The notes under the pieces: generated by a model
What the model was told of the DNA's origin: nothing
Database searches by the model: none
The model's input: the letters and a program-made list of their open reading frames with translations, nothing else
NCBI GenBank assembly: GCA_024734555.1
Contig: JANPWX010000097.1
Location: forward strand, 5,543,639-5,607,638
DNA from: Trochalopteron elliotii
Taxonomy: Eukaryota > Chordata > Aves > Passeriformes > Leiothrichidae
Reading direction: 5' to 3'
Length of the DNA: 64,000 nucleotides
Position numbers and translations under genes: made by a program
In this document: piece by piece, positions 11,091 through 24,195 of the stretch
Layout of the letters: each line of letters begins with the position of its first letter
Position numbering within the stretch: the stretch's first letter is position 1

Positions 11091-13453
11091 TAGTTTGAAA
11101 CTGAGGTTTTGACATCATGGTGTCATTCTTGTCTCTGCTGCAGGAGCTGTGAGGTCATTTTCTGTTTCAGTTTCTGATTCAGTTTAGTGACTACTTTATT
11201 GAGCACTGGAGAACTGAGTTAAAATACTGAAAGAAACCTGTTTCTCCTCTTCCAATCTGCAAATAAAAGGTGCATTTCAACAAATACATCTGTCACAGTT
11301 ATAACCTTGGAGTAATTTGGGACCTAGAACTGATGGTGTCCACTTCCTTATTGGGGGCAATGTTTCCTTTTGATCAATTTAAAATACAAATTTGGATAAA
11401 CTTAACTTCCTTCATATGTACACAAGTCATGAAAAGAGTTTCATTAATGAATTTGAGACCATTTTTAGTGTTCTTTGTGTGCCTGTTAAGGAGATCCCAC
11501 TGTCATTCAAGCTGAGCTTGGTGTAAATATATTAACATCACAGTAGAAACACAGCTTACTATTTTAATAAAACAACCATGAAGGTAATAGAAGGGTACAA
11601 CTCTGGTAGGTTGTAACTGTTTTAATAGTGTTTAAAATAGTGTTTCTGTGTTGTACTCTTAGAACATATAGTATATATTCTGACATACAGCATGATTTGG
11701 TTGTGGATGAACCTGTTTTGATGATTGCTGTGCAAAGAGAGCCATGTCTTTTGAAGATTAGCTAAAAAGTAGAAATGTGGATTAAGAATGGTTTAAACTC
11801 GGCTGTGTTTAAAATACAATACTGTTACAGAGAACAAAATGGCAACTTTGCTTGCTCCCCACTTCTGTATCTTTGGCTCCTGCATCCTGTCCAAGGCTTG
11901 TGGTTCTTTCAGGATAAATTTTTCTTGTACCGTTCACTTCAGCAAATCAGTGTTTGTGGAGAGTATCTGCATGTTCCCTGAACTGGCAAGCTATGGCTCT
12001 TGTTAGCACTGCTCTGGGAAATTTGATCCCAGTGTCTGAGATGGTTTTCTTCAGTGTTTATTCCTCTCTCTCAAGTACCTAGTTGGAGGCAGACCCTGTT
12101 TTTGTGCAGGAGGCATTGGTGTGATGCTCCTATTGTTTCGTTTTACATGATTTAGAGCAAGCCTGATATACTGATAATATGAAAGGGAATTAAGCCTCCC
12201 AGATGTAGCTAGTTCTCCTTTTTCTTGTAGGTGATCAGCAATGAGTAGGTGTGTATTGTTCCCAGCCTTGTGGCATGCTGAGGACAACAAAGGGGAACAA
12301 AGGGCAAACTCATTTGCCTCATTACAGTCTAATTTTTTAATTTATTCCTTTATTTTTCAGTCAGCCTTACACATACAGAATATGAAAGCAATGTGTTGAA
12401 GCAACAGATGCAAATATCAGCCTTGAACTGCAAAGCACTCTGTGGACTTTATTCAGTGTATCTTACTGGGGGATGCACTGATACATGCTAAGGGAAAAGG
12501 AATCTGATTTAAATTAACTGAAGAAGAATGAATACGTTGCAAGCAGACTAGCATTACTTTTCCAAGTTTCTGAAGGGCTTTTAAAACCACAAATTAATTA
12601 GTCTCCCAGCCCCTCTGAGATAAAGCTCCTTTTACACAGGGTTGAGGCCAGGAAAGACTGTTACATTATTTAGTCTGACTTTGCCCTTTGCGTGTGCCAG
12701 GCAAATGCTTTCCTAATGTCTCTCACAGACAACCTAATGTGACTTTTCCTACTGGTGTTTAGTAAGTTATTGAGGTCTTGAACTGAAGGAACTGGGCACT
12801 GCAAGGCAGATACTTGTCTTCCAGGTGTTAAACCTTGCCATGCATGGTACAACAGTGTCATGTGTACAGGCATCCTGTACAGTGCTTTGTGGGAATTAGT
12901 GCCTTGGGTGGGATCCGCAGCCACTGCTTAGAGCATCAGAAAGGCTAAGGAGAGAGACAAGTCCTTAGCCTTGAGTTTCTACAGAGCTCAGGTATTTTGC
13001 TCAGACTTTCAGGGAAATGTTTCTTTCCATTTGAGTTTGTCCTGAAGACAGGACAACATGTAGGCAGTATTTAATTTCTTCTATCGCCTGGAAGGATAGG
13101 GATGACAAATTTTGCTGTTTTGCAGAATATCCAGACTGTAGGAGAAAGAAAGAGAGGCTAGGTCTACTCCCAGTCCTCTTTGTCTCTAACCAAGAGGATA
13201 CATAATAGTATTTCCTGGTGATCTCATCTTACTCCCTAATGAGCAATGAAATATTTTAACTACACTGATACCTGAGACAGATGTTGAGCATTGTGTTCTT
13301 GCCAAAGCAGGGAAATTAAACTCATGAGGCTTTTGCTGGTGGTGGAACTTGAAGATTAGTGAACTCAGAGGCATATTGAGTGGTTGAGACCACCATCAAA
13401 TTACCAGAATAATTACAGCATCACTTTTCTGGATAATGGGAACTGATACTTCA

Positions 13454-13476
13454 AAACTTTCCAAGTTGGAAAGTTT
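13454..13476. repeat. Perfect 11-bp palindrome with 1-nt spacer
   Basis: Arm AAACTTTCCAA (13454-13464), spacer G (13465), arm TTGGAAAGTTT (13466-13476). Visible directly; no function assigned. Confidence 0.85.
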
Positions 13477-15050
13477 ATTAGCATTGTATTAGAAATCAGC
13501 ATCTAATTGGGTTTTTTACCCTTTTTCTTTATTATTGTACCATTCTAATTGTCACATAATGATTTTGTAATGTTCCAGAAGAGGCAAAGTGTTCAGTTCT
13601 TTTATTTTTGAAGACTTAAATGAGATTTGCAGCAAACTGGATTTTATGATTCTATTAAAGTTTACGGATCCCTACTGCTTATTCCCTTGGTGAATTCCAG
13701 TCTGTGATAGTGAAGAGTGGTGTGGTGGAAATATCAATACCATTATAATTGAGGAATGGTGACTGTAGAAAGCAGATGACCAATTGCAGTCAGTTAATTC
13801 TGCAGGAAATTAAAAGTCAGGACTTGCAAAATCACATCTTATAAAGTTGCTGTTGTGATCTGCAGGAGTCTGTTTCTAAACAGATCAAGCTTCCTTTTAA
13901 CATGTAACATTAGACTTTAGTGTTTATGGAAGAGGTATTCACGCTTCATTTTTTTTTCCTGCCATCATTTTACCCCCTAACAATAACTTGAAGGCTTGTG
14001 CCCCTAGTTTCAGCTACTCAGTATATGGCTTAAGGAACTCTGTTCAGATCAATCACTTCTGAAGAGAATGTCAGGGAAAACTCAATGAAATGTTTGTTTC
14101 ACGTCTGATAGGTCTTTAACTCTTGTAGTAGGTGGGCAATCAAGTGGCTTCTAACATGCTGGTGACTGCTTTGCTATCACTTCAGAATGGATGTGTCAAT
14201 TATCTTCTCGTGCTATACATTTAATGGTTAGATCAGCCTCTGCACTGCAATTTTAGTTTGTTTTTACTGTACTCTTTTTAGTCGTTGTTCTGGATGGTGT
14301 ATTTCCAATGAAGTCACTTTATTGAATCTCTTTGGCAAAATTAGAGGAGGAGAAGATTAGAACAGAATTGTTAATACAAAAACATGCTTCACTGAGTTAC
14401 TGAGGGAACTACTTTTGAGATGCTTCTTGCTGCAGCGTGTATGGATATGAATGTTTTGATCATGTATCAAGCAATTTTTTGCAGACCATCCACATTTTTT
14501 CTGCTAAAGAAAAAAAGAGTACTGTCTATTTGTATGTATCTATAAATCAGCTTTCTTCTTGAATACTTTATTTTCAGCCTTAGTTCTGTCACTCTTGAAG
14601 TGGTAGAGGTTTTATTTGCACAGCTTAGTGCAAATTTGTTTTGAGTTATTCCTTCAGTGAGCAAGTACAGACCACTTCTTTCTCCCAAAAAGCACTGAAT
14701 GAATTATCCTTCTTTCCTTCCTCTTCCTTTTCTCCCCAGACTTCAGCATATTTGTGTTGCCTGAAAACCAGCCTTGCTGAGAAGTTTTGCAGAAGTTTAT
14801 TATATAAACCCCAAGCCTGTGTTGATACCAGTGTTCTGCAGTGAATATACATTGGTTGCTTTATTCTTGCTCAGTTTCTTGTGATAATGGTTTCTGGTAC
14901 CTTCTGTGATGATATCTTTATTTATCTAGAACAACGAAAGGGGCAGTAACAGATGAAGATGTTATGAAGATTTCAACTGTGTAGTAAGTGAAGTCCATCA
15001 CTGTATTTATCTTTTGGGGTAGCAGTGAAGAGAAGAATACTAAAACAAAA

Positions 15051-15051
15051 T

Positions 15052-15094
<43 letters not shown>
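15051..15094. repeat. (TTTA)n microsatellite
   Basis: About eleven uninterrupted TTTA units, ending in a short T run. It creates a spurious Leu/Phe/Ile/Tyr-rich reading frame. It is likely polymorphic in length. Confidence 0.95.
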
Positions 15095-15096
<2 letters not shown>

Positions 15097-18000
15097 ATCT
15101 TTTTCATGTTTCTGTTACTTTTAAGGGGAAAATTCCCTGCTCCTGTCCTGGAAATCTGGGAGATGTGTGTGCGCAGCTACAATGTGAAGACTTTACATGC
15201 ATTTGATTATATTGATTAGTTCAGCAGAATTCATGTTCTTATCAGTAACCTATTCATGTTTTTTGTTCATTGCTGCAAATTCTGCCTAGTTAGTCCCTTC
15301 CATTTTTAAAGACTCTCTCACGTCACCAATTCTACTGTGAACATTTGTTTGTATCACCCACGCCTTATTTGACTATTGTTGCATGCAATAATCTAAAAGT
15401 CAGTAATAACCTAAAAAATAATGAAACCTGGAGCTTCTCCGAGTGTATACAGCATCAAAACACCCAAATTATAACTTTTTATACCTTTTAGATGTCTTTG
15501 CAGTTTACTTTTGTGCTTAAATATCTTGGAGGTTCTTCTTTTTTGCTCAGACTAGTACGTATTTCTTGCCTCTTTAAATCAAGGCATGATATTCTAGTAT
15601 TGCAGTTCATCCTGTCAGTTTTGCATCCTGGTTGCTTCCCTCCCTTAACATCTGTGCCCCTGAGAGAGGCAACTATTACAGCTGCTTCTCTTTCAAGTTC
15701 CCTGCCTTCTTGTCCTTACCCTCAGTTGCCTTACTCTCTTCTGAACTTTTCCATGTCCCACTAAAAAATAGTCTGACACTCCAGTCTCTGTAAAGAATAG
15801 TTAGCTTCTGCTTGCTTCTCTTGATGTTTTTAGTAAAATCTGTGAGGGCAGTGGGAATTAGTTTGAAGATGATGCAGGCTGTTTTTTCAAATAAGGATTT
15901 TTTTTTTTTGTAATTTTAATAACTGCCCACAACAGTGACTATAATCTAAACAATGATTAATAACAAATTAAGCATGAAAGAATCATGCACACCAGTACAA
16001 ATGCTTTGTGATGAATATAATGTTCATATTGAAGCATTATCCCCCAGTTCATGGTAATGATTAAATTTCAAAGTATCTAAAGAGAAGATGGAGCAACTGT
16101 GCTTCTAATGAATCTGTAATGAGCTCTAGGGCTGGGTAACCATGCAGAGTTGAGGGATTTGCATAATAATTGTTATAAGCTGCACTAAAACTATAGAGCT
16201 TTTTTCCAAAAGAAATTAGAATTCTTGCACAATTTAGTGAAAAATTCAGCTTTTGTAGCTTCTCCAGCAATACCCCAACTGTAACTAAGGAAAGAAAACA
16301 AACCTTTAAGGAAGATGCAGTGATGGCACTTCACTTGTGCATGTGTAAAAAGTGTGCCTGAAAGCAATGGATTTTATAGCCTATGTAATTAAAAAGAAAT
16401 AAATTTGAATTTTATACTAATTGGGTCTTCTTCAGCCAATATTAGGATTCAGAAGTGAATAACTGAGAAATATAGAGTATAGTAAAATAGGTAAAGCCTT
16501 CCCCAGCATCCTTACTCACTAATAAACCAAGACAGTTCTTTTTTAATAAGAGGACTACTTATAAAGAAAAAAGATTATTTGATTTCCATTGCAGGAAGTA
16601 GATAATTTTTTAGCCCAGAGTTGTTGCTTGCTACTATTGGTGTGTTTACTTATTTGGCTTTTTTTCTGTTTAGTTTTACTTTCTACTTAGGTTCCTACAA
16701 TAAATAGTAAAGGGTTCAAAACTGCATTCATTGATTTCCTGTAACACAGCAAGAAAGAGCTTGCACTTTCTATATTGACTAAAACTAGAAGATTCTGAGG
16801 GCTCTAAAACAGTGATCTGGAAATTCTGATTTTTATTATTTTCTATATTGACATTGAATTTATAATTAAAAATTCCAGTTGCAGAGTTTTGCAGGAAGAG
16901 ATTGTTCTGCAATAAAATTACTTCATCTACGTGCTGCCTTTCTTGGTTTATTCAACCGTTTATTCTGTCAGGAACCATTTTTCACTTTGTAGAAGTGTTG
17001 GATTTTCTTACTGGTATCAAAGGGCAACATTAAAATGAACCCCATCTCATGTCCACATGGTGTGATAGGAGGAGAGTGGTACACAATGCTTTGCTTGTGA
17101 TTTGAGGCACTGTGCTGGCCACAGTCACCACTGTGACTGCAAAAATAAAGCTCTTGTTATTCCTCTCTTTGGGTTTTTATCTGCTCCATCAGGTGGTCAG
17201 TTCATGCTGCTTGGCCTCTTCTCAGAGCCACGCTGGTTCTCCTTCTGCCAGGATCCTTTCTGCTTTTGTTTTCTATGGTTTCACTGATCAGATTACGTTT
17301 TTCCAAAAAGTGCTCCCTAGAGCAAGTTCAGCTGTTCTCTGCCTCCTGATGTTGCACCACTTGTCTGCATTTTTATGGTCTGACTCTGTTTGATGTTGTT
17401 GAATGTGAGGTGCTCTGACAGTGCAGTCAGCTTCTGGAAAAGGACAGTGGAGGAAAAAAATCCAAAGAGATTCAGCTCTTTGGATGGTGGATATGGTCCA
17501 AGAGTGGAGGGACAAAACATGCTATAAAAGCTTGTGCAAAGTCAAGTGGCTCCTTAGCAGGTGTAACAGGTATCATCACATTTCTTTCACATTCTTTGCC
17601 TTCCAGAGGTACACAAGTCAGGCCTCTCCTTTTCTTTTTCCTATGCCCTGGATGTGAATGTGCCATGGTGGCCCCATTGATGGAGGATTGAGCACAGCAG
17701 CTGCTGATGGTGCTCAGAGCAGGTGATTTGTCTGAGGTCAGCAAAAGCAACCAGCCCACCTCAGTCTCCAGCTGCAGGCTGATGAGCTGCTTCATCTCAA
17801 TGAGACATAGATGCTGGGCTTCACGCTGTCTTGTTATCACGGGCAGTCTGTACAAAAAAATTCTCATTCCCTGACTCCATCTCCAGCCAGAAGCCTTGAT
17901 GTTGCAGGAGGTCAAGGTTACATGTGGTGTCAGAAAGTACATGGTTATCATCACACTTGTACCAGTCTTGTGGCTCTTGGACTATAACAGAGGGAGCTGT

Positions 18001-21000
18001 CATTTCCTTACAACCTGAAATCCTTGATGTGCTTTCTCAGCATCAACAAAGTTTCTTTTTTTGCCATGTTCCAAGTCTGGAGTAGAACAAACATTCAAGG
18101 TGATTTGAACTGACAAAAATATTTAATTTAGATTTATTTAGCTCTGCTGCTGAACTAAATTGATCTGTTAATGGCATCAAGAACAGCAAAATGACTTGAT
18201 TAGGAGGAGAAAATCTGATTGATAAACTTCTCTTATTTTCTTGAAGAATAATTTGGCTTCTTTGAAGTAGCCTTGCTTTTGAGTCATTACCGTGGCATTA
18301 CTTGTGTGTGGAACTGTACTCCAAAACAGTTTTTTTTCTTCAAAATGTGGTCTGTAACAAGCTTTATCAAATATTCCTTGCTTCAGTGCAACTTTAGGAA
18401 CATTTTGAGATTTGAAATTGATATGCTTTCTACAAGGAAATGGTAGGGTTTTGAAAATGCCTGTCACAGTGTTTAGTTTATCTCAGTTGAAAACAATCAA
18501 GTGATTAGCAAGCAATGATTTTTGTCTTTAATTCTCATATCAAAGCTGTTTGTGTTAACAAGATAAAATACTTTCTGAGGCAGTATGTGCAAAGGCTTGT
18601 TTATCAGCAAGAAGAATAAAGTTATCCTCCTTTGACCTGAAATTTTTTTCTTTGCTTTGTGCATTTTCTGAATACTTCTGAAACATTTAAATGGAAAAAT
18701 AATTTATATTTGAACCGCACTAGCACAATTTTATCTTCCTGTTTTGTGTTTTATTGTTTAATTTAAAACAAATCCGTAAGAGGTAAAGGGACTATTAATA
18801 AACTTTTTCAAAAAAAGTTTAATGTTACTGAGACTCATACATCTTTAAGTATTATCAGAAAGGAGTTATTCAGTAAAGAAAATGATGACTTGCTACTTTC
18901 TAAAGTTATTATAAACATAAATCCATCTGTGACTACTTGTATTAGAGTAGCGTGTAGGATTTTCCACAAAAAACTTCTTGCCGTAGCTTTGCTATCTCAT
19001 TTGAGCCAATTCTGTGTATCCCAGGTGAGCCCCAGAACAACCACATTTTGTGTTTGACTTCCCCTTCCACACAGGCTGTCATTAGAGGAGCTCAGTCCTA
19101 TGACCCCTTGCTCTATCCTTGTTACATCTTCTTGTGCCGGTTACCTACTGTGAACCATGAATGCTCATCAGGACTTGAAGCAGTAGGCTTCCAGACTCTG
19201 TCTGGAAGTTTTATGCAGGTGGACAAAGGAGCTGTGATTGAGGCAAAGAGATTTTCACTTCCTTTTTTCCAGTGGCAGTACTGTGAGCACTGTCTATTTG
19301 AACTCTTTGATTCAATCTGCAATGCCTCACCCCATCAATAAGATGTTCTGTCATTCTCTGTCAAACCTGATACAGTCTTCATGGAAAAGATAAGAGAATC
19401 CTTATAAATCCTGGAATGAAAATTTTTTGTTTCTTTATAAATTCAGAGTTTTTCTCCTTGTTCCTGACCACAGTTTAAAATGATGCTGTCTTCAATTATC
19501 TTTTTTTAATGCAATATGCTGATGATTTGGGGCTGTTTTGGAGCAGAGCTTTAGTAGCATCACTGAATGCTGTGGGAGGTTGACCTCAAAATCCATTGTT
19601 ATTAGATAAAAGGTTTAATTGCTCAGGAAGAGAAATTAAAGGAAGGTCTCAGAGTTGTAGTTTTGTTCCCCATGACCTGGAACTACTGAGAGGTGCTGAT
19701 CTCAGGAGATGACCAGAAAAAAGGATACAAAGCTGTCAATGAGAAAATTAGGAACTGAACTTAATAAAAATGTACATCAGGGTTAGTAATGGGATTAGTG
19801 ATTTTTTTTCTTTCTTTTCAATTTTTCCAGCTGTTCACATGTTTTCTCTGGCAGGAGGGCACTTTTTATCTCTTATGAGAATATCCTACTTAGATGACAC
19901 AGAAATGCTTGAAGCTTGTATATCAAGCTTGGTTTGTGAGTTTTTGGAAAGATTTTGGTAGCTTGAAGATGTCAGATGTGAAGATGTTTCTGCTAGTGTG
20001 GTTCTTTCCTGCTCCTTGCATTTTGTGTTGCATTGATTCTTGAAGATATTCTGGTTTTCTTTTAATTCTTGTGTTTCGCCTATAAATATTTTAGTTTAGC
20101 TAAAGCTGCTCAGAACAGAGGTAAGTTTTTGAAGGGGCTTTTTGAGGGATCTCTTAATATTTTTTTGTGTTTTTACTAGAAAGCCTGAAAGTATTGAGCT
20201 CATAGGCAGAAGAATTTTTATCAAAATTATAAAGGGAAATGTGAAAAAAATGATAACAATAGGAAGAAAGCTAACCAAAAGCATTGAATTGAAATACCAT
20301 TTGTCTTGTGCTTGGATTGGGTGTTCCCTGTTATGCCCTGTGGTGAGTAACTTGCCTGTGCTGGGTTGTGCTGATGCAGCACTAGAGACAGGTGTTCACA
20401 CTGAGGTCGATCTTTGTGTGTGTTGGCCATTTCAGTCTGCGAGGGGATGGTAGTGCTGAGCTGGAAGCATAGTAAGTAATGCAGCTAAAACGGGGTTTTG
20501 CTGACATAACTTTGATCAGCCAGTCTTTCAAAGATGCAGAGACCTGAATGTCCACGCAGAACAGAGGGAACTTGTTTTGTGACACGGGATCTTCCCATTT
20601 CTGTTTTACTGTCTTCCCTACTCTCTTCCCATCCTTTGGATCTATTGGATTCAGAATGAAGTACTGTGGTACCCTTTAACCCCTCTCCCTGCAGCAGTTC
20701 CTGTGCTTATGATACCCCTCGACGTGTCCACTTTCCCAAAGGCTGCCTTCCCCACCAGCCCACCTGAGCTGCAAATGTTCTGCATGTGGTTTTGGGGTTA
20801 AGCTGCATGCTGACACCGACTCTATGGCAACAGAGAGAGTTGGTGCAGATACTGAAGCTGTGCCTGCAGATAGATGAAATACCTTTGTTGATAGTCTTTT
20901 TGAAGTGGGGTAAATGGAAGTAGAAAAAAAATGAGGAAAAGAAGGTCAAAAGCAAAGCCTTGCTGAAAGGATGAAAGGAGTTAGAGTTTGTTTCTGTGGT

Positions 21001-21679
21001 ATGTACCAGCTGATTAACTTTTTGCTTTGACTTTTGCAAGTTACAGTCTCCCTTTGAGGAAAGTTTGAAGACCTCCTTGATAGGCATTGTCAATCACAGT
21101 AAGTCATAAAATCTGTCACCTGGGGTGCCTTGCCCTCTACGAGCTGTTGGCATGTCCCAACTGTCCTTTGGTGTGAGGGGTGGGGCATCCCTGTGCTGGA
21201 GGCTGGAAAGCAATCTCCCTGAACACTGGCTATTTCTGATAGCAAGGTTATCCCCAGTGAACTTGTGAAGCATTCTGGTCCTTCAGGTGGCACAGAGATC
21301 CAGCCCATCACCTGGGGTGAAACATGCATTGGCAGTATGCAGTGTACCCTCTTTCACAGCTGAGGATGGGACTTGCTTTCACCTCAATAATGCTTTTAGA
21401 AATAGCTTTAACTTTGGTTGTGTTTAATAATCCTTGGCTGTGGGTCTGTTGAAGCAGTGTGCAGTTTGGAGCAGCAAACTGAGCAGTTGGACACTTGACT
21501 TCAGCTCCTGTTTCTGATTCCTGTACTCTCAGCTGATGTTGACACAGTATCCATGCCTTTCTCAGTCTGTTCTCCTAACTGAAATGGTGAAACAGTTCCT
21601 CTCTCTGTGAAGGGCATCACTTAGTTTTTGGGATCCAGGAGTAAATGGTGCTCATTTAAAGGCAGGGTGATCAGTGGTT

Positions 21680-22690
21680 TATAGAACTGTAGAATGTTAA
21701 GTGTTGGAAGGGACTTTAAAAGATCATGCAGTTCCAACCTCCTCTGCCATGGGCAGGGACAACTCCCACTAGACCAGGCTGCTCAAGGCCTTACCCAACC
21801 TGGCCTTGAACACTGCCAGAGTTGGGGCATCGACAACCTCTCTGACCAACCCATTCCAGTGTCTCATCACCCTCACATTAAAGAATTTCTTCCTAATATC
21901 TAATCTAAACCAGCCCTCTTTCAGTTTGTACCCATTCCCCCTTGTTCTGTCACTGCATTCCTGACAAAGAGTCCTTCTCCAGCTTCTCTGTATCCCCCTT
22001 TGGATACTGGAAGGTTGCAATGAGGTCTCTGTACAACCTTCTTTTCTCCAGGCTGAAGAAACACAACTCTCTCAGCCTGTGTTCATAGGAGAGGTGCTCC
22101 AGTCCTCTTATCAATATTGTGGCCACCTCTGGACTTGCTCCAACAGTTCCATGTCCTTATTTTGGGGACACCAGAGCTGGATGCAGCACTCCAGGTGGAT
22201 AACTCACAAGTCCTTACTGCGTGGCAGGATCACCTCCCTTGGCCTGCTGGCCACATTCCTTTGGGTGCAGCCCAGGATTTCCTTAGTTTTCTGGGCTGTG
22301 AGCACACATTGCCAACTCATGTTGAGTTGTTCACCAACCATCACCCCAAAATCTTTGCTGGAAGGGCTGCTCTCTGTCCCTTCTCTGCCCAGCCTGTAGG
22401 TGTGCCTGGGATTGCCCCAGCCCACCTGTGGAACTTTGCACTATGCTTGGTTAAACTTCATAGGTTTGCATGGCCCAACCTCTCCAGCCTGTCCAGGTCC
22501 CCTTGGATGCCATCCCTCTTCCCCTCCAGTGCATTGTCTGCACCCCAAGGCTTGGTGTCTGCAGTGCACTTGGTGAGGGAGCACTCAGTCCCACCATCCG
22601 CATCGCTGACAGAAATGCTGAACATTGTCAGCCCCAATAATGACCCCTGGGGACCCACACTTGTATGCAGCTGTCACCTGCTGGGGGCAG
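21680..22690 (-). mobile_element. CR1 LINE, 5'-truncated 3' end with broken ORF2
   Basis: A clear avian CR1 non-LTR retrotransposon inserted antisense to DISC1. On the + strand it begins with the worn 3' terminus (TATAGAACTGTAGAATG, then TTGGAAGGGACTTTAAAAGA). On the minus strand, the end of the reverse-transcriptase polyprotein reads through 22020-21769, with the characteristic block [17 protein letters not shown] followed by VVDAP and VFKARL. Upstream, in another frame (22658-22458), comes QGDLDRLERLGHANL and the remnant of the RT active site. The family motif FADD is here CTAD, so one catalytic Asp region is lost. The coding region is split by frameshifts, so the element is dead. The far end near 22690 is where resemblance fades, giving about 1 kb, a normal 5'-truncated copy. 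No clear target-site duplication was seen, which is usual for CR1. Confidence 0.92.
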
Positions 22691-24176
22691 AATGTCAGAT
22701 CTTGGTCAGAAGCCCAAGGAGCCTGAGAGCTGCTCTCTTTTTGCCAAAAGATAATTCCCAAAAGGGTCTTCTATTAACTGTCCTGGCAAGTCCAGAGGAA
22801 TTTAATCTGCTCAGTGTTTTAGGAAAAAATGAGAATCCTCATTTCGTTTCAGCCATTGCAGTGGATGAAGTACACTTACAAGAGGCTGAGATTTGCCCTT
22901 AAATACAGTCCAGCCATACAAGCTGTCCCCTTGGTCTGAGACTGCTTGATCTGAAACAGTTGTGGTTCCCATCAGCTAGAATTCCCATCAGGGTACCCCA
23001 AGTACATTATTGTCTCTGTGATTTTTGTAAGAAGTTTTTTCCTGAAATAGACTTTTTTGGACAGTGAAGGATTTTATTTTCTCTGTTGTCCATCTGGTTC
23101 CTTCATCCACATCTGGAATGCTATGATTACCCAATCCACAGCAACAAAGATCATTTAAGTCTTAAAAAGACAGCAGAAGCTTGTGGAAAGGATTTATAGC
23201 TTATTAGGGTGCCTGTATATTTTTTCTCCGTCTAAAGAACATTTACGTTCTTGTGTCATTTTTAAGAACAAAATTGCCCTCAGGGAAAATTTAAATCCAT
23301 CACAAAAATGTACTTGAGAGTAGCATTGTTTTCCTAGAAATCACAGTAAAGACAAGAAGCACTATAGTAAATAGTGAAGCTGCAAAGTCTGTTTCTTGGG
23401 CAGTTTAGGGCAAAAGAACAAATATTCTTCAAATAATTGGCAAAGCAGGATAATTACTTTTATTTTTGTTATAAGTGGGATCTGGTGTATCTGTGTGGCC
23501 TTGCCCATGCCCAGTAGAAAGCATATTAGACCAATACCTTTCAGAACTGATGAAGTCTTATGACAGTGCAAATCAAATAAAAGAAATCCAGTGTTATTTA
23601 ATGCTTTTGTTGGTAATTCCTTAACTAAGGAGGATGGAAGATAGAAGGTTAATCAGAGGTGATTGTTACTAGACTACATGGTGGTTTTTATTGCAGGGTG
23701 ACAGAAGCTGTGACACAAGGGTTTCTTCTCATTCCCCTTCATTTTGTGTGTCTCCCCTCTCCTCCTTGCACTGTGAAGCTCAGCAGGTGTGTTGTGCCAT
23801 CTGAACCTGCTAAGTCATTACATGCCTGGCTGGCTGCAGGAGGGGGCTGGCATGGCCCCTGAGCTCAGGGCAGTGGGGCAGGAGGTGGCACTGTTCACTC
23901 TGCTGGCCTCCAGTGTGCTTCTGGTCCAGAACCTCCCTGAACCACAGATTCCTGTTTTACAAGGAGGGCATGACAGAAAAAGTTGAGGAGAGCTCCTTAA
24001 AGCACAGAGAATGGATTTCAGTAAATTGTGAAGAAGCCCTGCTGGAAGAGGTGACAACCTCATGTGGCAGGGGTTGTGTGTCAGAGTTCTGTGAAATGAC
24101 CATACCTGGCTCCCAGCTGTCAATTTGATCAGTTCAGCTGGCCAATACCTCTTACAGATCTTCTGATTTGGTGTTT

Positions 24177-24195
24177 AGCTCTGTTTAACAGAGCT
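24177..24195. repeat. 9-bp palindrome with 1-nt spacer
   Basis: AGCTCTGTT (24177-24185), T, AACAGAGCT (24187-24195). A short exact inverted repeat, weaker than those at 8-13 kb and possibly chance. Confidence 0.7.

Noticed and set aside
22117..22902. 261-codon + strand open frame
   Set aside because: It is the antisense of the CR1 element at 21680-22690; the recognisable protein is on the minus strand.
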